64,000 nt of DNA from Isoetes taiwanensis (GCA_021234155.1 JAJEKV010000072.1:1058109-1122108), one strand, 5' to 3'; shown: positions 1 through 10,165, counted from the first letter of the stretch. Notes: generated from the sequence alone by a model not told the origin. Numbers and translations: made by a program.

Positions 1-68
1 TTCCTATTTCTTCTTCCATTCTCTTCTCATAATCTTCCTTTCCTTCTGTCCTTCTTCCAATCTCCTAT

Positions 69-599
69 CTATCTCTTTAGTTTTCTGTTTCCTTGCTTTT
101 TTATACGCACTTCCATTTTTGTTTTTCCTATTTTCCTTGCTGGAGTCCAAGATGTCTCTTCATTGATTTCTTTTGTAGGTTCCATGGTGCTGATATGAAC
201 TGGGACAGTTTTGTCCCTTTGTTGCTTCATCCATTTTCCTTGGCAAACTCCTCCTCCATGTAGTCTGAATCCACATATATTGCATAGTGGAGGAAGTCCT
301 TGCCAGCTTAAGTAGAGGCTTTTGGTTTCTCCGAAAAAATCCTGGTACTCAATTTGTTTTGGGATATCTTTTATAATGTCCAATTGTACCCAAATTTTTG
401 GAGCTCTTTCAAGTACCCCTTCCCAGCCAATATATTCTTCTATTCTAGAAAATAAAGTTTGAAATATTTCTTCATGCCAGTACATCAGGTTTAATCTTGT
501 TACTGTGCAAGAAGCCGGGTGGAAAAGCTGTTTTAGATTTCTCGGACAGAACTTGGCATTCCACTTTTGAAAATAAAGCAGGGTGTTAGCTTTATACAT
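69..599 (-). pseudogene. CCHC zinc-knuckle retroelement ORF (DUF4283/gag-like), 3' part
   Basis: This 176-residue reading frame carries a perfect CX2CX4HX4C zinc knuckle (CNICGFRLHGGGVC, around residues 106-119). Upstream of it is the stretch PKIWVQLDIIKDIP followed by SLYLSWQGLPPLC, which resembles the DUF4283-zinc knuckle proteins encoded by ORF1 of plant LINE elements. Such proteins bind nucleic acid and package the element RNA. The tail after the knuckle is lysine/arginine rich. It overlaps the preceding minus-strand frame by 8 nt, in a different frame, so the two probably were one protein that has been frame-shifted. No reverse transcriptase follows inside the window, because the element would continue left of position 1. 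The family assignment rests on motif layout only. Confidence 0.5.
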
Positions 600-1068
600 T
601 GTTCCTTATTTTAGGAGGAACTGCACGGAAATTTTTGTTCCCACATTCTACTACAAAGAAGGGGAATTCTAGCCAATATATCCCAGATATTTCTACATTT
701 TTATCCACTTTTTGGATTTCAGATTTCAAGTGACCTAGTTTGACTCCTTGTCGGATGCATTCAATCACAGCTCGGGCCTCTATTTCCTTAAGCCTAGTTG
801 GAATGTACCAATGTTTTAGTTTAGGAATACCTCTGAACTCATGTATAGATCTTCTTTCCTGCTTCTCCAGAATATGTCTTTGTCCCTCATTGATCTGCTC
901 CAGGATCGGGGTCACCAGGTGTGACTGCATCAGTACTGGCGAAAGTGTTTGTGTTCGAGATCTCGGCTTGTCCTCCTCCGTCATAGTTGGGATGAGGCAG
1001 TTTCCGCAGGTATAATATTTTTTAAGGCTTCCATCCCTCTCTTTATGCCCATTCACACTCTCTAACAT
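592..1068 (-). pseudogene. Upstream half of the same zinc-knuckle retroelement ORF
   Basis: This 158-residue frame ends 8 nt inside the start of the zinc-knuckle frame on the same strand. Its last part (IYWLEFPFFVVECGNKN) would sit where the RNA-binding DUF4283 fold lies in plant retroelement ORF1 proteins. The first half is polar, with charged segments such as INEGQRHILEKQERR. I do not recognise it on its own. Position and strand argue that it is the N-terminal part of the neighbouring frame, separated by a frameshift. The same strand stays partly open further upstream to about 1,360, without a clear start. Confidence 0.3.
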
Positions 1069-1801
1069 TTCAAAGATTTGTGATATGATAGGTTTGCAAA
1101 GAGTTGCATCATTTGCAGTCGAAGATCTACCCTCTTCAAGTGGGTTGTACCCGATCCTTGGGAAATATATGTCCCAGTTCCACCTATCCCTATCCCATGT
1201 TGCACTACAATCTTTGCAGTCCCAATCATGTTTTCCTATTGCTGAATCATTGTTTCCACTGCATTCTCATAACATCCTGTCCCTTTATCTGTAATCTGTC
1301 TCATATCTTGCCTATATTGGGCCTGATCACTTACCATTTTCTCCTCTAAACCCTAAACACCTAAGCGCTCCTTCCTTCTTCACATTTACATAAGTAGTTG
1401 GCATGTCTTTTTCTTATGCACTACCTCATTGTCTAGGGCTTTGTTTTTTGAAAGAGTTGTCAATGACAGTCTCAAGCAAGAATGTGTGTTTCATTTGTTA
1501 TACCATGTTGTGAATATTACTGGACAATGTTGCTTGTAGAACTATGCTGCAAACATTCTTGATAATGAAAAGTATAATATAGAGGTGCTACGTGATATGG
1601 TCTATGGGGTATGGAATAAAGCCCATAAAGATTGGGATGCATTGGATAATGATTTCTATGAAGGATCCTCTTTTGATGTGCTTGTTCGGTTTAGTGGCTA
1701 GTCCATTGGATTAGCAATTAAGAGATCTTGTGTAAAAGTATCTGGGGGTCCGTCATATGTCCTCATAGACGCTGCCAATGTGGCATGACGTAAAAATACT
1801 A

Positions 1802-1822
1802 TCTCTCTCTCTCTCTCTCTCT
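1802..1822. repeat. (CT)n microsatellite
   Basis: An uninterrupted dinucleotide CT run of about 21 nt, visible directly in the sequence. Confidence 0.95.
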
Positions 1823-1824
1823 AG

Positions 1825-1890
1825 AGGTGCTTGTGTATAACATTTGGATCAGAGTTCAAGGTTCAATTCCTCGTCGCAACATTGGTGTAT
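1825..1890 (+). mobile_element. Possible tRNA-derived SINE head
   Basis: The 11-mer GGTTCAATTCC at 1,860-1,870 is an exact match to the RNA polymerase III B-box consensus. It is followed by a short TCGTCGCAAC stem-like segment. A clear A box is not evident upstream, so this may be only a SINE fragment or a chance match. Confidence 0.25.
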
Positions 1891-1905
1891 TCCACATGTT
1901 TGAGG

Positions 1906-1979
1906 TCAAGCATCACGAGGAAGGGGAGGAATTGATATGATCCAAGCATCTCGAGGAAGGGGAGGAATTGATATGGTCA
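1906..1979 (+). repeat. 37-bp direct tandem repeat, two copies
   Basis: Two adjacent copies of a 37-bp unit begin with CAAGCATC and contain CGAGGAAGGGGAGGAATTG. They differ at only a few positions. The function is unknown. Confidence 0.85.
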
Positions 1980-2301
1980 ATGGGGTATAGAATAAAGCTT
2001 TTAAAGGTCGGGGCCCATTGGTAAACTTTTCATGTACTAGTTATCAGGAGATATAGATGTTCGTAACAACAATTCCTGGATAACTTGCAAAACAAAGGAA
2101 GAACCATCATTCAATTAAATTGGGATTATGTCTTAATTTTGGGACAAATTTCATATTGCATGTTTTTAGTAGCATATTCAAATTCACACATTTCACCTCA
2201 AAATTATGAAAACGTAATATCATGTTATTTACAAAATAGTCAATATTTCACAATATAGCACCATATCATAAAAACGTGATAACAAAAATTTACATAGTTA
2301 T

Positions 2302-3225
2302 TCAACTTTCTTCAAGCACCCCCAATGATATCATAGCCTTCTTCCTGACATCCTGAGGTATTGTAATTCTCGCATTTCTAGCTGGAATAGTGTTTGGAGT
2401 CCATGAGTACAAAACACTTTCATAGTCTAGCCAAAGATCGGGATCACTTTCAGTTTCTCCTCCATCTCTTTGTCCAACAATGAAAGTACCTTTCTTTATC
2501 CGATCGTTGGTCAACTGATGCCTTTGACACCACCATTCCACCCACATGGTTGAAGTTAATATTACCTTCTTCTTTGCAAATATCGAGATAGTGAACCCCA
2601 ACCACCTTTGGATATGTATCTAAATCTGGCGGCTTTACTACCACAAATTGGTGGCATTCCAAGTCGATGGAAGGTTCATAAGCATCCATGCCTAGAAACT
2701 TTGGCCTATTGTTCTTAGGACCAACATAGTGTTTGTCAGAAGGAGGAGGAGCATATTGCTTGCGAATGCTACTTACAGTGTCATCAACATCCTCAGCACC
2801 TGCTAAGGTCTTCCACCTAGTTTTAGGCAACCACCCTTCTTTCAATTCATCTGAGGATGTGTCTATCTCCCCCAACAGGTTAATCACCTTCTTCCAGTAA
2901 GCCACCAAGGCACGGTTGGTGTCATCTGGATTGGTTTGCCAATGCTTTATATAGTCCTGGATTCCTTCCTTAGTCAATCCCAATTGCTTCACTTCTTCAG
3001 TAGGTTTTAGAGCTTTTGGTTGACCTGGAGGTATCATAGGCTTGCCATTCTCATCTCTCGCAGCCATATTTCCTCCCCTCCTCTCCACTCATCCTCTGAA
3101 GGTCTCATCTTCCATTGGAAGATTGGAATCCCATCTCTCACCCAAAAAGTGAACTGCTTGAGAGGCACGGAATGACCTTCAAGGTCCAATGTATAACCAT
3201 CCACAAAGCTCTTCCAATGGGGCAC
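2302..3225 (-). pseudogene. C-terminal segments of the DUF7869-type protein
   Basis: Three frames (3,034-3,225, 2,450-3,088 and 2,302-2,601) give a proline- and charge-rich C-terminal region, for example KPMIPPGQPKALKPTEEV and YAPPPSDKHYVG. The last two overlap and are alternative frames of one protein: VVGVHYLDICKEE in one, then WVEWWCQRHQLTNDR in the other. The switch lies near 2,545-2,590. The final frame ends with a natural-looking tail at 2,302. I see no separate domain. The extension is assigned to the element by strand, order and continuity. Confidence 0.45.
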
Positions 3226-3395
3226 TTCTTCTATGAGAGAAAGCTATAGGGTTTGGAGTAGTGCATTCATGCAAGATTTCCATTAGCCTAGGAAAGTTGG
3301 TCCTTGTCTGCTTTGCTTATACAACTATATTTGCCAAATAATGCATCCACATCCTCATGGGTATGCCCGGCATAAGAAACCCTAAATTAACTCTT

Positions 3396-3611
3396 TCAAA
3401 TATCCCCACGGTACATTAAGTAGGATAGGAAAGAAAACATCCACCTGTTCTTATTTTGGCCAGCACAATTATCAAGTTGCAAGAGAAACCTTTTGGGTAG
3501 ATCTTGAGGTCTAGCACGTGAAGTTGAAGCTCTAACATGTTCATTAGACCCATGCTTCCTAAACCTTGCCTTGCTGAACTTTTCAATATTGTTAGGGTTT
3601 CCATCTAACAA
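3396..3611 (-). pseudogene. DUF7869 core motif segment (DNCAGQNKN)
   Basis: A 71-residue frame holding LLQLDNCAGQNKNRWMFSFL, the diagnostic motif of the DUF7869 family, with Asp and Asn residues that would line an RNase H-like active site. Directly downstream, in another frame (about 3,290-3,380), is the partner motif GHTHEDVDALFG. The two motifs are normally separated by only a few tens of residues, which fits if a frameshift is allowed. Confidence 0.55.
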
Positions 3612-3738
3612 TGCTCTATGTAGTGCCTGGCTAGCTGTAGGGTCCTAGAGGTGACCATTGTATCCATTTTCATAGTTTCTCAAACACCTCATGATACTCC
3701 CAATATGAAAATCTGGACCATCACTCCACAATTCCAAA

Positions 3739-4452
3739 CTAAAATGGCCATAGTAGGTTTGAGTCTGCCCATGCAAGATTGCCCCAGTCATTGAGATCTG
3801 TAAAGGGTATGATCTTCCACATGACTTTGGTATGTACTTGAATTGTGGAAGACAAGTCTTTTCTTTTGGTCCATCTTGTCATGTATAATGCATAAATAGT
3901 TATTGGGTTCCAATGCAGATAAAGTCCTCCACATCCAATAACATGATCTACATGATAGTTAGTCACCATATGGTCCTTCATATGCTCCCTTATCCTAGCC
4001 CTTTGACTAGGTTGCACAGTCTTATCAAGAGTCTCCTTCAACTTAGCACATAAATTGCACTTTGCAAAGTTGTTTGAAGTTACTATGGTGACATGATTGA
4101 AATGCTTCTTCCATAACCTACTAAAGCTAGGTTGGGATATTGGAAGAATTCCCAATTCTCGAAGTAGGGAATTCACTTCTTCCAAAATACTCTTTTGAGT
4201 ACAATGTGATGGCAACCTTTTCTCAACAACTGCTCTTCCCTTTTCATCCCTTCTGCTTTTGTGTGGCATAAACTCTGCATTGAAATCAATATATTTTTCA
4301 AATATCTCCCTGGCAGCCAAGGTCCTAGCTGTTGATCTCAACAAACCATTATTTCCATGTAAAGCAATCCTGTTCCCCTCTGCCTGTTTTTTTTTGCCAA
4401 TTATGCCATGAAGAAGTTGGAATTGCATGGATAGTCTGCCATGCTTTTGCAC
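3739..4452 (-). pseudogene. Middle segment of the DUF7869-type protein with cysteine cluster
   Basis: The 237-residue frame overlaps the upstream one across the homopolymer and continues the protein with EIFEKYIDFNAEFMPHKSRR and SFSRLWKKHFNHVT. These are followed by a CX2C-type pair (CNLCAKLKE) that often precedes the DUF7869 catalytic-like domain. The later HVDHVIGCGGLYLHWNP segment may be the first strand of the RNase H-like core. It terminates at 3,739, while the same strand stays coding-like downstream, so the stop is probably a lesion. The role is inferred from the family only. Confidence 0.5.
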
Positions 4453-5086
4453 ATATCCATTTGCCTAGCAAAGGGTATCTTTTTCTGTTTGGGTTTCTTT
4501 CATCCTGAAGTGCATACTCGAAGATTGTGTACATGTAGGTCCTCCTCTCATCAATAGTGTACTCTTGAAAAGTGGCTTTTGCTTCCACCAATTGTTCTAT
4601 TGTAAAGAATTGCATACAAGCACTCCAACAACAATCTGAGCCCCTAACCTTCACCATTGTCCCACGTTTGATGTCACTAATCAACTTGGCTCTTTTGCTA
4701 GGATAATGTCTGGCAACTGATACTTCTCCCCTTTTGCCTAGGTTTAGAGTTCCAACTGCCAATGGATCAATATCAAGACAATCATTGTCCCCAACAACCT
4801 CAGGCTTTGGAAAAATATAATCCTCCACAAATTGAACACTACTTATAGGCCATGCCATGATGCAAGGAACCTCCAATTGCTTGACACAACCAAAACATTC
4901 CTTGTCACCCAAACCTTTACCTTTCCAGTTGTCTTCCAACATCGAAATTGCAATACCAATATTGTCTTCCCCTAGCCTTTCATCATTAACAGCTTGACCA
5001 GGATCTACTAGCACAATGACTCCTTGGCCTACTATTTCCTTGTTGCACTTGTGCATGATTCTCACCTTCTTGTTCCTCCATTGCAC
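4349..5086 (-). pseudogene. N-terminal segment of the DUF7869-type protein
   Basis: This 245-residue frame begins with an ATG at 5,086. It contains a basic, hydrophobic-patterned region with several cysteines (ECFGCVKQL, GSDCCWSACMQFF). The latter half (TFQEYTIDERRTYMYTIFEYAL, quoted here in part as YTIDERRTYMYTIFEYAL) looks helical. The frame runs out at a 9-T homopolymer on the plus strand (about 4,387-4,395), where translation continues in the next frame as a coherent protein. It is therefore probably the first part of the transposase-like protein, separated by a one-base slip. No function beyond membership of this element is visible. Confidence 0.5.
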
Positions 5087-5169
5087 CCTACTATAGAGGA
5101 CTAATTATTTTTCTTCAACATTCTTGCTAGGAGTTGGTTTTTCCTTGATATTGCTCTTTTCAATATGTT

Positions 5170-5535
5170 GTACACCAGGAGAGGCACCATTGACCTAGGC
5201 AAATTGCACCCTTTTTAGTCAATGAGTAGGAAAAAATTATTACACCATATAAGATAAAAAAAAGTACGTACATTTATGGAATATGTAGAGGTAAATCCAA
5301 TTTTTTTAAAAGCAAGAAATTCCTTGGAAATAGGTTTAATATAATAATAACAATGGGTGTAAACGAAATCATTTAAAACAAGAATTTTCGTGGCAACAAC
5401 AAGGAAATGACATTTATATAAATATATCCAAATTTTAATTATCGAAAATTTGGATATATGATTACGAAAAGACATATATAACTGATAGACGTGAGAATTT
5501 ATTATCCATATAATAATATACCCTAGATGATATAG
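5170..5535. other. AT-rich stretch without gene
   Basis: Very AT-rich spacer between the transposase-like remains and the first promoter-like module. A 121-residue minus frame here is low-complexity and hydrophobic, and I do not regard it as a gene. Confidence 0.5.
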
Positions 5536-5633
5536 CTGGCGGGAATTTCGTACGTCTGGCGTGTTATTTGAGGCAATCAATTATTCACGCTAATTTCTAA
5601 TTAACCCTATATAAATCCGGTTCACGCTCTCAA
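5536..5633 (+). promoter_or_regulatory. Promoter-like module, copy 1 (TATATAAAT)
   Basis: About 98 bp, closely similar to the segment at 6,664-6,765. Shared landmarks are CTGGCGGGAA, a TGGCGTGTTA block, GCAATCAATTATTCACGCTAA (each within 20-nt pieces), a TATA box at 5,608-5,616 and TTCACGCTCTCAA. The first ATG downstream (5,666, context CGCGCCATGA) is 50 nt past the TATA box, a reasonable spacing for a plant transcript with a short leader. Calling it a promoter is inference. Confidence 0.5.
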
Positions 5634-5665
5634 GACCTCCATTCTATCCAAATTTTTTACGCGCC

Positions 5666-6013
5666 ATGAAGGCGTTCAGCCTCGGTCTTTCGAGCTTCAT
5701 GAAGAACCCGGTCTCTTCAAAGAGACGTCGGGTTGAAGAACCCGCTCAATTCCCCTTCATAGATTTTTCTTTCCCAATTCTCCTCGATTCCGATTCGAGG
5801 AGGATGAAGAGGAGGAAGAGGAGGAGTTGGAGGAAGAGGAGGAGATGTCCTCTCAAGAACACATGACCGCTCTGCTTGGGGGTTGGCTTGACCATGAAGC
5901 GAGAGAATGAAATCTCCTCAAGAAGAGTCGGAGGAGGAGGGAGGCGGAGGAAGAAGATTTCCTAAGAAGGTCGACAATTCGACCAATTTTAGAATGGTTG
6001 AGAGATGAACCAG
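5666..6013 (+). pseudogene. Glu-rich coding island after promoter module 1
   Basis: An ATG at 5,666 opens MKAFSLGLSSFMKNP, a serine- and basic-rich start. After about 45 codons another frame takes over with a long acidic run (EEDEEEEEEELEEEEE), followed by MTALLGGWLDHEARE, an in-frame TGA, and then AEEEDFLRRSTIRPILEWL up to a possible splice donor (CAG|GTTTGC, about 6,012). Two frames both look coding, so either a one-base slip or a short intron separates them. I do not recognise the protein. Its position, just past the TATA module, suggests it was a transcribed gene. It could also be low-complexity noise. Confidence 0.3.
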
Positions 6014-6663
6014 GTTTGCATATTCCGCTTTTATTTTATTTTTTCACCTTTCTTTCTTTTCTAACACCTTTCTTTCTTCTTTGTTGCGGGCGTGGAAGAT
6101 CAATGATCACAGATCCGGGCAGCCCCTTTTTTTTTTTTTTCTCTGAAGCTTTGGACACGCCTCCGGGCATTTTTTTCCTGTAATTTTGTGAAAAGCCTTC
6201 GGGCACCTGCTTACAAGCCTTCGGGCAGCTGTACATATAACTTTTATGAATGAAATCAAACAGTTTTCATCAAATTTTCTTCAAACAGTGTTCTTCGAAC
6301 AGTTTTTCTGTACATAAAATTATTTGAATTAAATCCAACTGTTTTCTCCAATTATTTTGTCTCCTGTTTTGTCTCTGCATTTGTCTCAACAAAGTCTCCG
6401 GAACACTATAAATCAACCACATGAGAAATCTCTGATTCATCACAGTAACCATAGGGAAATTTTCCTATACGACCTAAAACAAGTCCCCAACCCTACAAGT
6501 CATTTTTTAGCCTTGATAATTTTGCCTTTAAAATCATTTTTAATTTAGCCTATATAAAATTTCTAAATTCTATTTTTTCGAATGCAATAAATGGAATAAA
6601 ATGTCGTGAGAAATTATTGCATAAAATGCAATATTCTCCATATATACCATATACATGTCATGT
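6014..6663. other. Spacer between the two promoter modules
   Basis: A pyrimidine-rich stretch with a 16-T run (about 6,125-6,140), followed by AT-rich sequence. Short frames here have no recognisable content. It may include intron sequence of the preceding coding island. Confidence 0.4.
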
Positions 6664-6765
6664 CTGGCGGGAAGACCGTACGCCAGGCGTGTTAATTCAA
6701 GCAATCAATTATTCACGCTAACTTATTTCTAATTATGCCTATATAAATCCATTTCACGCTCTCAA
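6664..6765 (+). promoter_or_regulatory. Promoter-like module, copy 2 (TATATAAAT)
   Basis: Second copy of the 98-102 bp module, with the TATA box at 6,740-6,748, exactly 1,132 nt after the first. It differs from copy 1 by a 4-nt insertion and scattered substitutions and keeps CTGGCGGGAAGA, CGCCAGGCGTG and TTCACGCTCTCAA. It precedes a transcribed-looking leader and the coding island that starts at 7,064. Confidence 0.5.
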
Positions 6766-7063
6766 AGTTTCTACATTTTCTTCCTTCCTTCATACGATTT
6801 GCCGGTTGCGCTTCTGCTGTGCTTGGATCCGCCCTCCTAAAATCTTGGTGAGCCGATTTATTTTCAGCAATGTTAGATGTTTGGTTTCGGCAATTCCTAA
6901 CTTACTAAAAGACTCCGCCTTTTGTTCTGTAGCATCTGTAGCAGAGGACATCGGAATTAAAACCAGAAGCAGAGGACTAAGGTCTGCGAATCCGAAAGCC
7001 TCGGAATTAAATCCAAAAGCATAACTCAAGGTTAGTTTTCATTTAGTTTTAAGCTGCATCTCA

Positions 7064-7417
7064 ATGGCAGGTTTAATCCAAGAAGACAAGCTTTTGCATT
7101 TGCTCGAGGCAGAGGAAGCAGACAAGATGGCCAAACAAGGGATCCTAATCTCTTGTGAGGAAGAGGATGACACCAACTGCAAATTGCTCTTGGAGATTAC
7201 ACATAAGCAAAAGAAAGATCTGCTCAGACTTACTCACTGTAGAGCTACTGCATACAAGGATACGTTCATGAAGACAGATGTGAACGGTGAGACATGTTTT
7301 AAATATGGTTGGCCAACCAATATAGCAGTTACGCCAATATCTATTTGCCAAGGGGTTACAGCTGTGCGTAGAGGCATGTTCACTAAACCCGACAAGTCAC
7401 TATGTGCGACAAGCTAG
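7064..7417 (+). pseudogene. Unknown coding island after promoter module 2
   Basis: An ATG at 7,064 (CAATGGCAG context) starts a 117-residue frame: MAGLIQEDKLLHLLEAEEAD, a helical acidic N-terminus, then lysine-rich and cysteine-containing segments (ISCEEEDDTNCK, THKQKKDLLRLTHC). After the stop, coding-like sequence continues in other frames: YPKAWRLVFENETDG in an ATG-started frame at 7,467-7,655, and VVIDGQSSISVEARR near 7,825. I do not recognise any domain. The composition resembles a real protein that has suffered indels. The context (shared promoter module, CACGC repeats) ties it to the islands at 8.7-10.2 kb. Confidence 0.35.
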
Positions 7418-7466
7418 GGAATTAGCGACTTGAAAGCTTCTAGGAGGGTCCTAGATCTAGGGAAGG

Positions 7467-7655
7467 ATGTTCAACTGCGGTTATCCGAAGGCATGGAGGC
7501 TTGTTTTTGAGAATGAAACGGACGGCCAGGTGGCGCGGCTAGAGGTGATGAACAAGGCGAATAAATATTCTCACCATTATCCATTGGGTCTTAAGGAAAC
7601 TTTTTGCGATCCATGTGAAGTCCCTCATCCGTTCATCAAGCTCCATTTATGTTAG
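7467..7655 (+). pseudogene. Unknown coding-like frame
   Basis: A 62-residue frame with YPKAWRLVFENETDGQVARL and HHYPLGLKETFCDPCEVPHP, which looks coding by composition. It is probably a frame-shifted continuation of the island that starts at 7,064. No domain is recognised. Two nearby cysteines (CDPC) could bind metal, but that is speculation. Confidence 0.25.
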
Positions 7656-8060
7656 CGAAGATATGATCCAAAGACATGCCATGGAGATTGTTGAGCATGA
7701 TTAGTAATCCAAGTCAAATGCCTATGCCGGCCGGATGTGTTACCTTGGGATATGATCTCGAACAAGCCCGGCCGAGTGGACAAACCGAGGGCGTAATGTT
7801 AAAGGATAACATTAAATTAAATTAGTCGTCATCGACGGGCAAAGCAGCATCTCTGTTGAGGCACGAAGGCCCTCATCGAGAAGTAACAAAACAGCCAAAC
7901 CGCGTTCTACAATCACTATCGTATAGGAGGTGTCGATCTTGGATGCCAATACTTCACACTGCAGATTTGGGTTTGAGATTAGTGCAACTTTGAATGAAAT
8001 GGGGAAGACATTTCTATACAAAAAGTAACTAATCGTATTAGGATGTTAGCACTTTCATAT

Positions 8061-8340
8061 TCACGCCAGCGCGTTCATTCAAATGAAACCAATTCACGCC
8101 AGGTGATTTCACTGTAATGAAACCAAATCACGCCCGGGCGTGCTTTCAAATCAAACCAATTCAGCCCGTAGGCTTGAAATGTTAAAACGCACGAATTGAT
8201 TTGATTTAAAAGCACGCTGGCGTGGATTTCATTATTTCATGCATTGAAATCATGCGCACTGGCGTGAATTCAACCGATCGAAAGCACGCTGGCGTGAATT
8301 GCATTGGTATTTAATTCATTTCCGCCACGCCAGCGTTGAG
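8061..8340. repeat. CACGC-NN-GCGTG palindrome array (~33-bp tandem units)
   Basis: Four consecutive units start TCACGCC or TCAGCCC at 8,061, 8,094, 8,128 and 8,161 (period 33-34 bp) and share a tail like TTCAAATNAAACCAAT. They are followed by palindromic cores CACGCTGGCGTG at 8,213-8,224 and 8,285-8,296, plus degenerate copies near 8,250 and 8,325. The segment 8,129-8,142 is a perfect 14-bp palindrome (CACGCCCGGGCGTG). The same core recurs at 10,468 and, degenerate, in the promoter-like modules. Confidence 0.85.
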
Positions 8341-8729
8341 GTTGATCTTTTCTATTGAAATCGGCGGCGTGTTTCTTGTCTCGATCTTGATTTAATGCAC
8401 GCTCGTACTTTTGGCGGTCCATGCGTGGAGCAAATAGCCACGCCGCCAATAGTGGGTGGAATATGGCTGCCCATTACCCACCGCATTGCGGGCGGGTCAA
8501 AGTCCGAGGCTTTCAAGTTCTTTGGCCGGACTCTGCATGAACAATTATACGAGAGAAGAAGAAAACCGCAAGAAAATCAAAGAAAAAGGTGGTGATGACA
8601 TTGCGGATCCTTCCGAAAGCTCATGTAGCGTGGTCAGGCCCAACAGAGACTGTGATAAAGATTGTGTTTTTATAAGGAGGCGATTATGGCAAAAGTGGAA
8701 TGAATTCGGGACACTTATGCACAAGGGAA

Positions 8730-9121
8730 GTCTGCGATACTATGGGTAGGGTGCCTCTGTTGATGTAAGCATCTTTGACTTGAATGTGACAGAGATGAGA
8801 AAGACTCGGGGGCTAGACGACCACTGCGAGACCATTTGGGTTTTAGACCGGTGCTTAAAGAAGGAAGTCTTATACAAGAAGAGTGCTTTCACTAAGGATA
8901 GGATGTCCTTCCGTTGAGTCCGCAGCCATGTGAAGGATGTACATTACAATGAAGTCACCGTAGGAGCCGAAGTTACAAAGGCTATCGGGGGATGTGGCAT
9001 TATCTCGAAATTGGATTCTTTGGACAAATACAAGGTCGAAGTAATGATGACATCAAGAAGTTTGTATTCTCGGTCAAAGGACTTCCTAAAGAATTGGAAG
9101 GCTAAAAATACAAAAACATAA
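8730..9121 (+). pseudogene. Unknown coding island, part 1
   Basis: One frame reads FDLNVTEMRKTRGLDD, CETIWVLDRCLKKEVLYKK, an in-frame TGA near 8,916, then HVKDVHYNEVTVGAEVTKAI and GGCGIISKLDSLDKYKVE. At about 9,040 a second frame looks better (DDIKKFVFSVKGLPKELEG). The alternation of good frames indicates small indels in a once continuous gene. I recognise no family. It lies directly upstream of the next island on the same strand and probably belongs to the same protein. Confidence 0.35.
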
Positions 9122-10165
9122 GGAGACTCTACCCCTAAAGGTACTTGGCCGAAGTTGAGAAGAAAAGTGGCCCTTGTGAAGAAGATTATTGGAGAAGACG
9201 GCGTTGTCCAAGATTCAGGATCTCCATTGGGTACAAAAGGTCTCTTGCCGAATCAACTTCCGGCCTTAAAAAATATATCACTCTTTGTGTTGGACAAAGA
9301 TGGGGTGGGAGAGGAGATATGGGCATGAACCAGAAGGACTACAACAGCTTCTTTACCAGCTGTATAGGATTGACAACTGAGAGGTCCTTCACTATTGTCA
9401 TCGTTTGTCCTTCGGGTGAGTCACATCTGCATGCACTATCCGCTGCTCATGATCTGGAGTGCCTCAAAGTTATTAGGGAGGGATGCCTAATATATGATGT
9501 TAAGGATAATGAGCTCCGAACAGAATGGAAGATGGCACACGTGATCTTTATTATGATAGCCATGCTGTCAGACGAGGAATATGATATTGCTAAGGCCGAG
9601 GGTGACAATAGCAGTGCATGGGAATGTTTTCTTCTAGATGATCCAGACTTAAGAACTATATTCTATCATACGGATCAGGATCAGTCAGAACAGGATGAGT
9701 CAGAAGAGGATGAGGATCGGGACCCCCTCCTAAGTGGGGAAATCAAGTACGAGCTACAAACTAAGGAGAAGGGCCCCTTAAATAAAAATGGATTTCCCAC
9801 CTATGGTGCTTACCTCGTCGAGGCATTTGCTCCAATTGATACAACCTCGCTTGGAGCTTCATGTTGGAGGTTATATTGCCTCGAGAGGCTCTTATGGGTG
9901 TTAGAAGATGTCACCGCTTTGTGAGTGATGAGCGTGGCCAAAGACTTTCTTGAACCATTCCTCATGCATGTGCTTGCCAAATCTCCTAAAGGCCCTTATG
10001 GCAACCTGAAATCATCGGCAATCAAAAGTCTAGTAGACTTGTCCAATTCGAAAGTGGACGATGGTTACGTAAGGGAACTAGTAATCAGCTGACGATAAGG
10101 AAAGCAATAATGAACAAATAGTCGCTAAAGTGGCTGCTCAAAGTCTTGTGGATCGCCGCTAACTT
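9122..10165 (+). pseudogene. Unknown coding island, part 2 (acidic linker)
   Basis: The best reading starts in one frame (RRKVALVKKIIGEDGVVQDS, then LPALKNISLFVLDKDGVGEE). It shifts near 9,325 to a frame with MNQKDYNSFFTSCIGLTTER, SFTIVIVCPSGESHLHALSA and the very acidic QSEQDESEEDEDRDP, which is followed by KNGFPTYGAYLVEAFAP. An in-frame TGA at 9,922-9,924 is followed by VAKDFLEPFLMHVLAKSP, and a further slip gives ADDKESNNEQIVAKVAAQ. Together this suggests a protein of several hundred residues with about four lesions. I do not recognise it. The isolated frame at 9,145-9,924 has a non-ATG start and only its second half looks coding. Confidence 0.4.

Larger units (their letters stand above)
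1070..2290. other. Non-coding stretch with microsatellite and SINE-like B box
   Basis: No convincing gene is visible. The stretch holds a CT microsatellite, a tRNA-like B box, a 37-bp direct repeat (each listed separately) and a diffuse repeated phrase (TATGGTC..TGGGGTAT.GAATAAAGC) at about 1,596 and 1,971. Confidence 0.5.
2302..5086 (-). mobile_element. Broken DUF7869-type transposase-like gene
   Basis: Six overlapping minus-strand frames read in order from about 5,086 to 2,302 as one protein with frameshifts. Recognisable landmarks, in order, are a cysteine cluster (NNFAKCNLCAKLKETL, near 4,050), the motif LQLDNCAGQNKNRWM (near 3,460), and, in a shifted frame just after it, YAGHTHEDVDALFGKYS (near 3,330). 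The pair DNCxxQNKN plus GHTHEDVD is typical of the plant and lower-eukaryote DUF7869 proteins, which look transposase-related with an RNase H-like fold. The acidic residues of both motifs are candidate metal ligands. No terminal inverted repeats were identified, so the element ends are unknown. Some breaks may be assembly errors. Confidence 0.6.

Noticed and set aside
5215-5580. 121-residue minus-strand frame
   Set aside because: Located in extreme AT-rich DNA and overlaps the promoter-like module; the composition is that of AT-rich noise (Ile/Tyr/Phe/Asn).
8061-8340. Possible CRISPR array (regular 33-bp units)
   Set aside because: The spacers are not unique, the units are tandem and palindromic, and the context is a plant genome.
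9145-9320. First 58 codons of the frame 9,145-9,924 as a real N-terminus
   Set aside because: The start is a TTG codon, and the other frame over the same DNA (RRKVALVKKIIGEDG) is clearly better.
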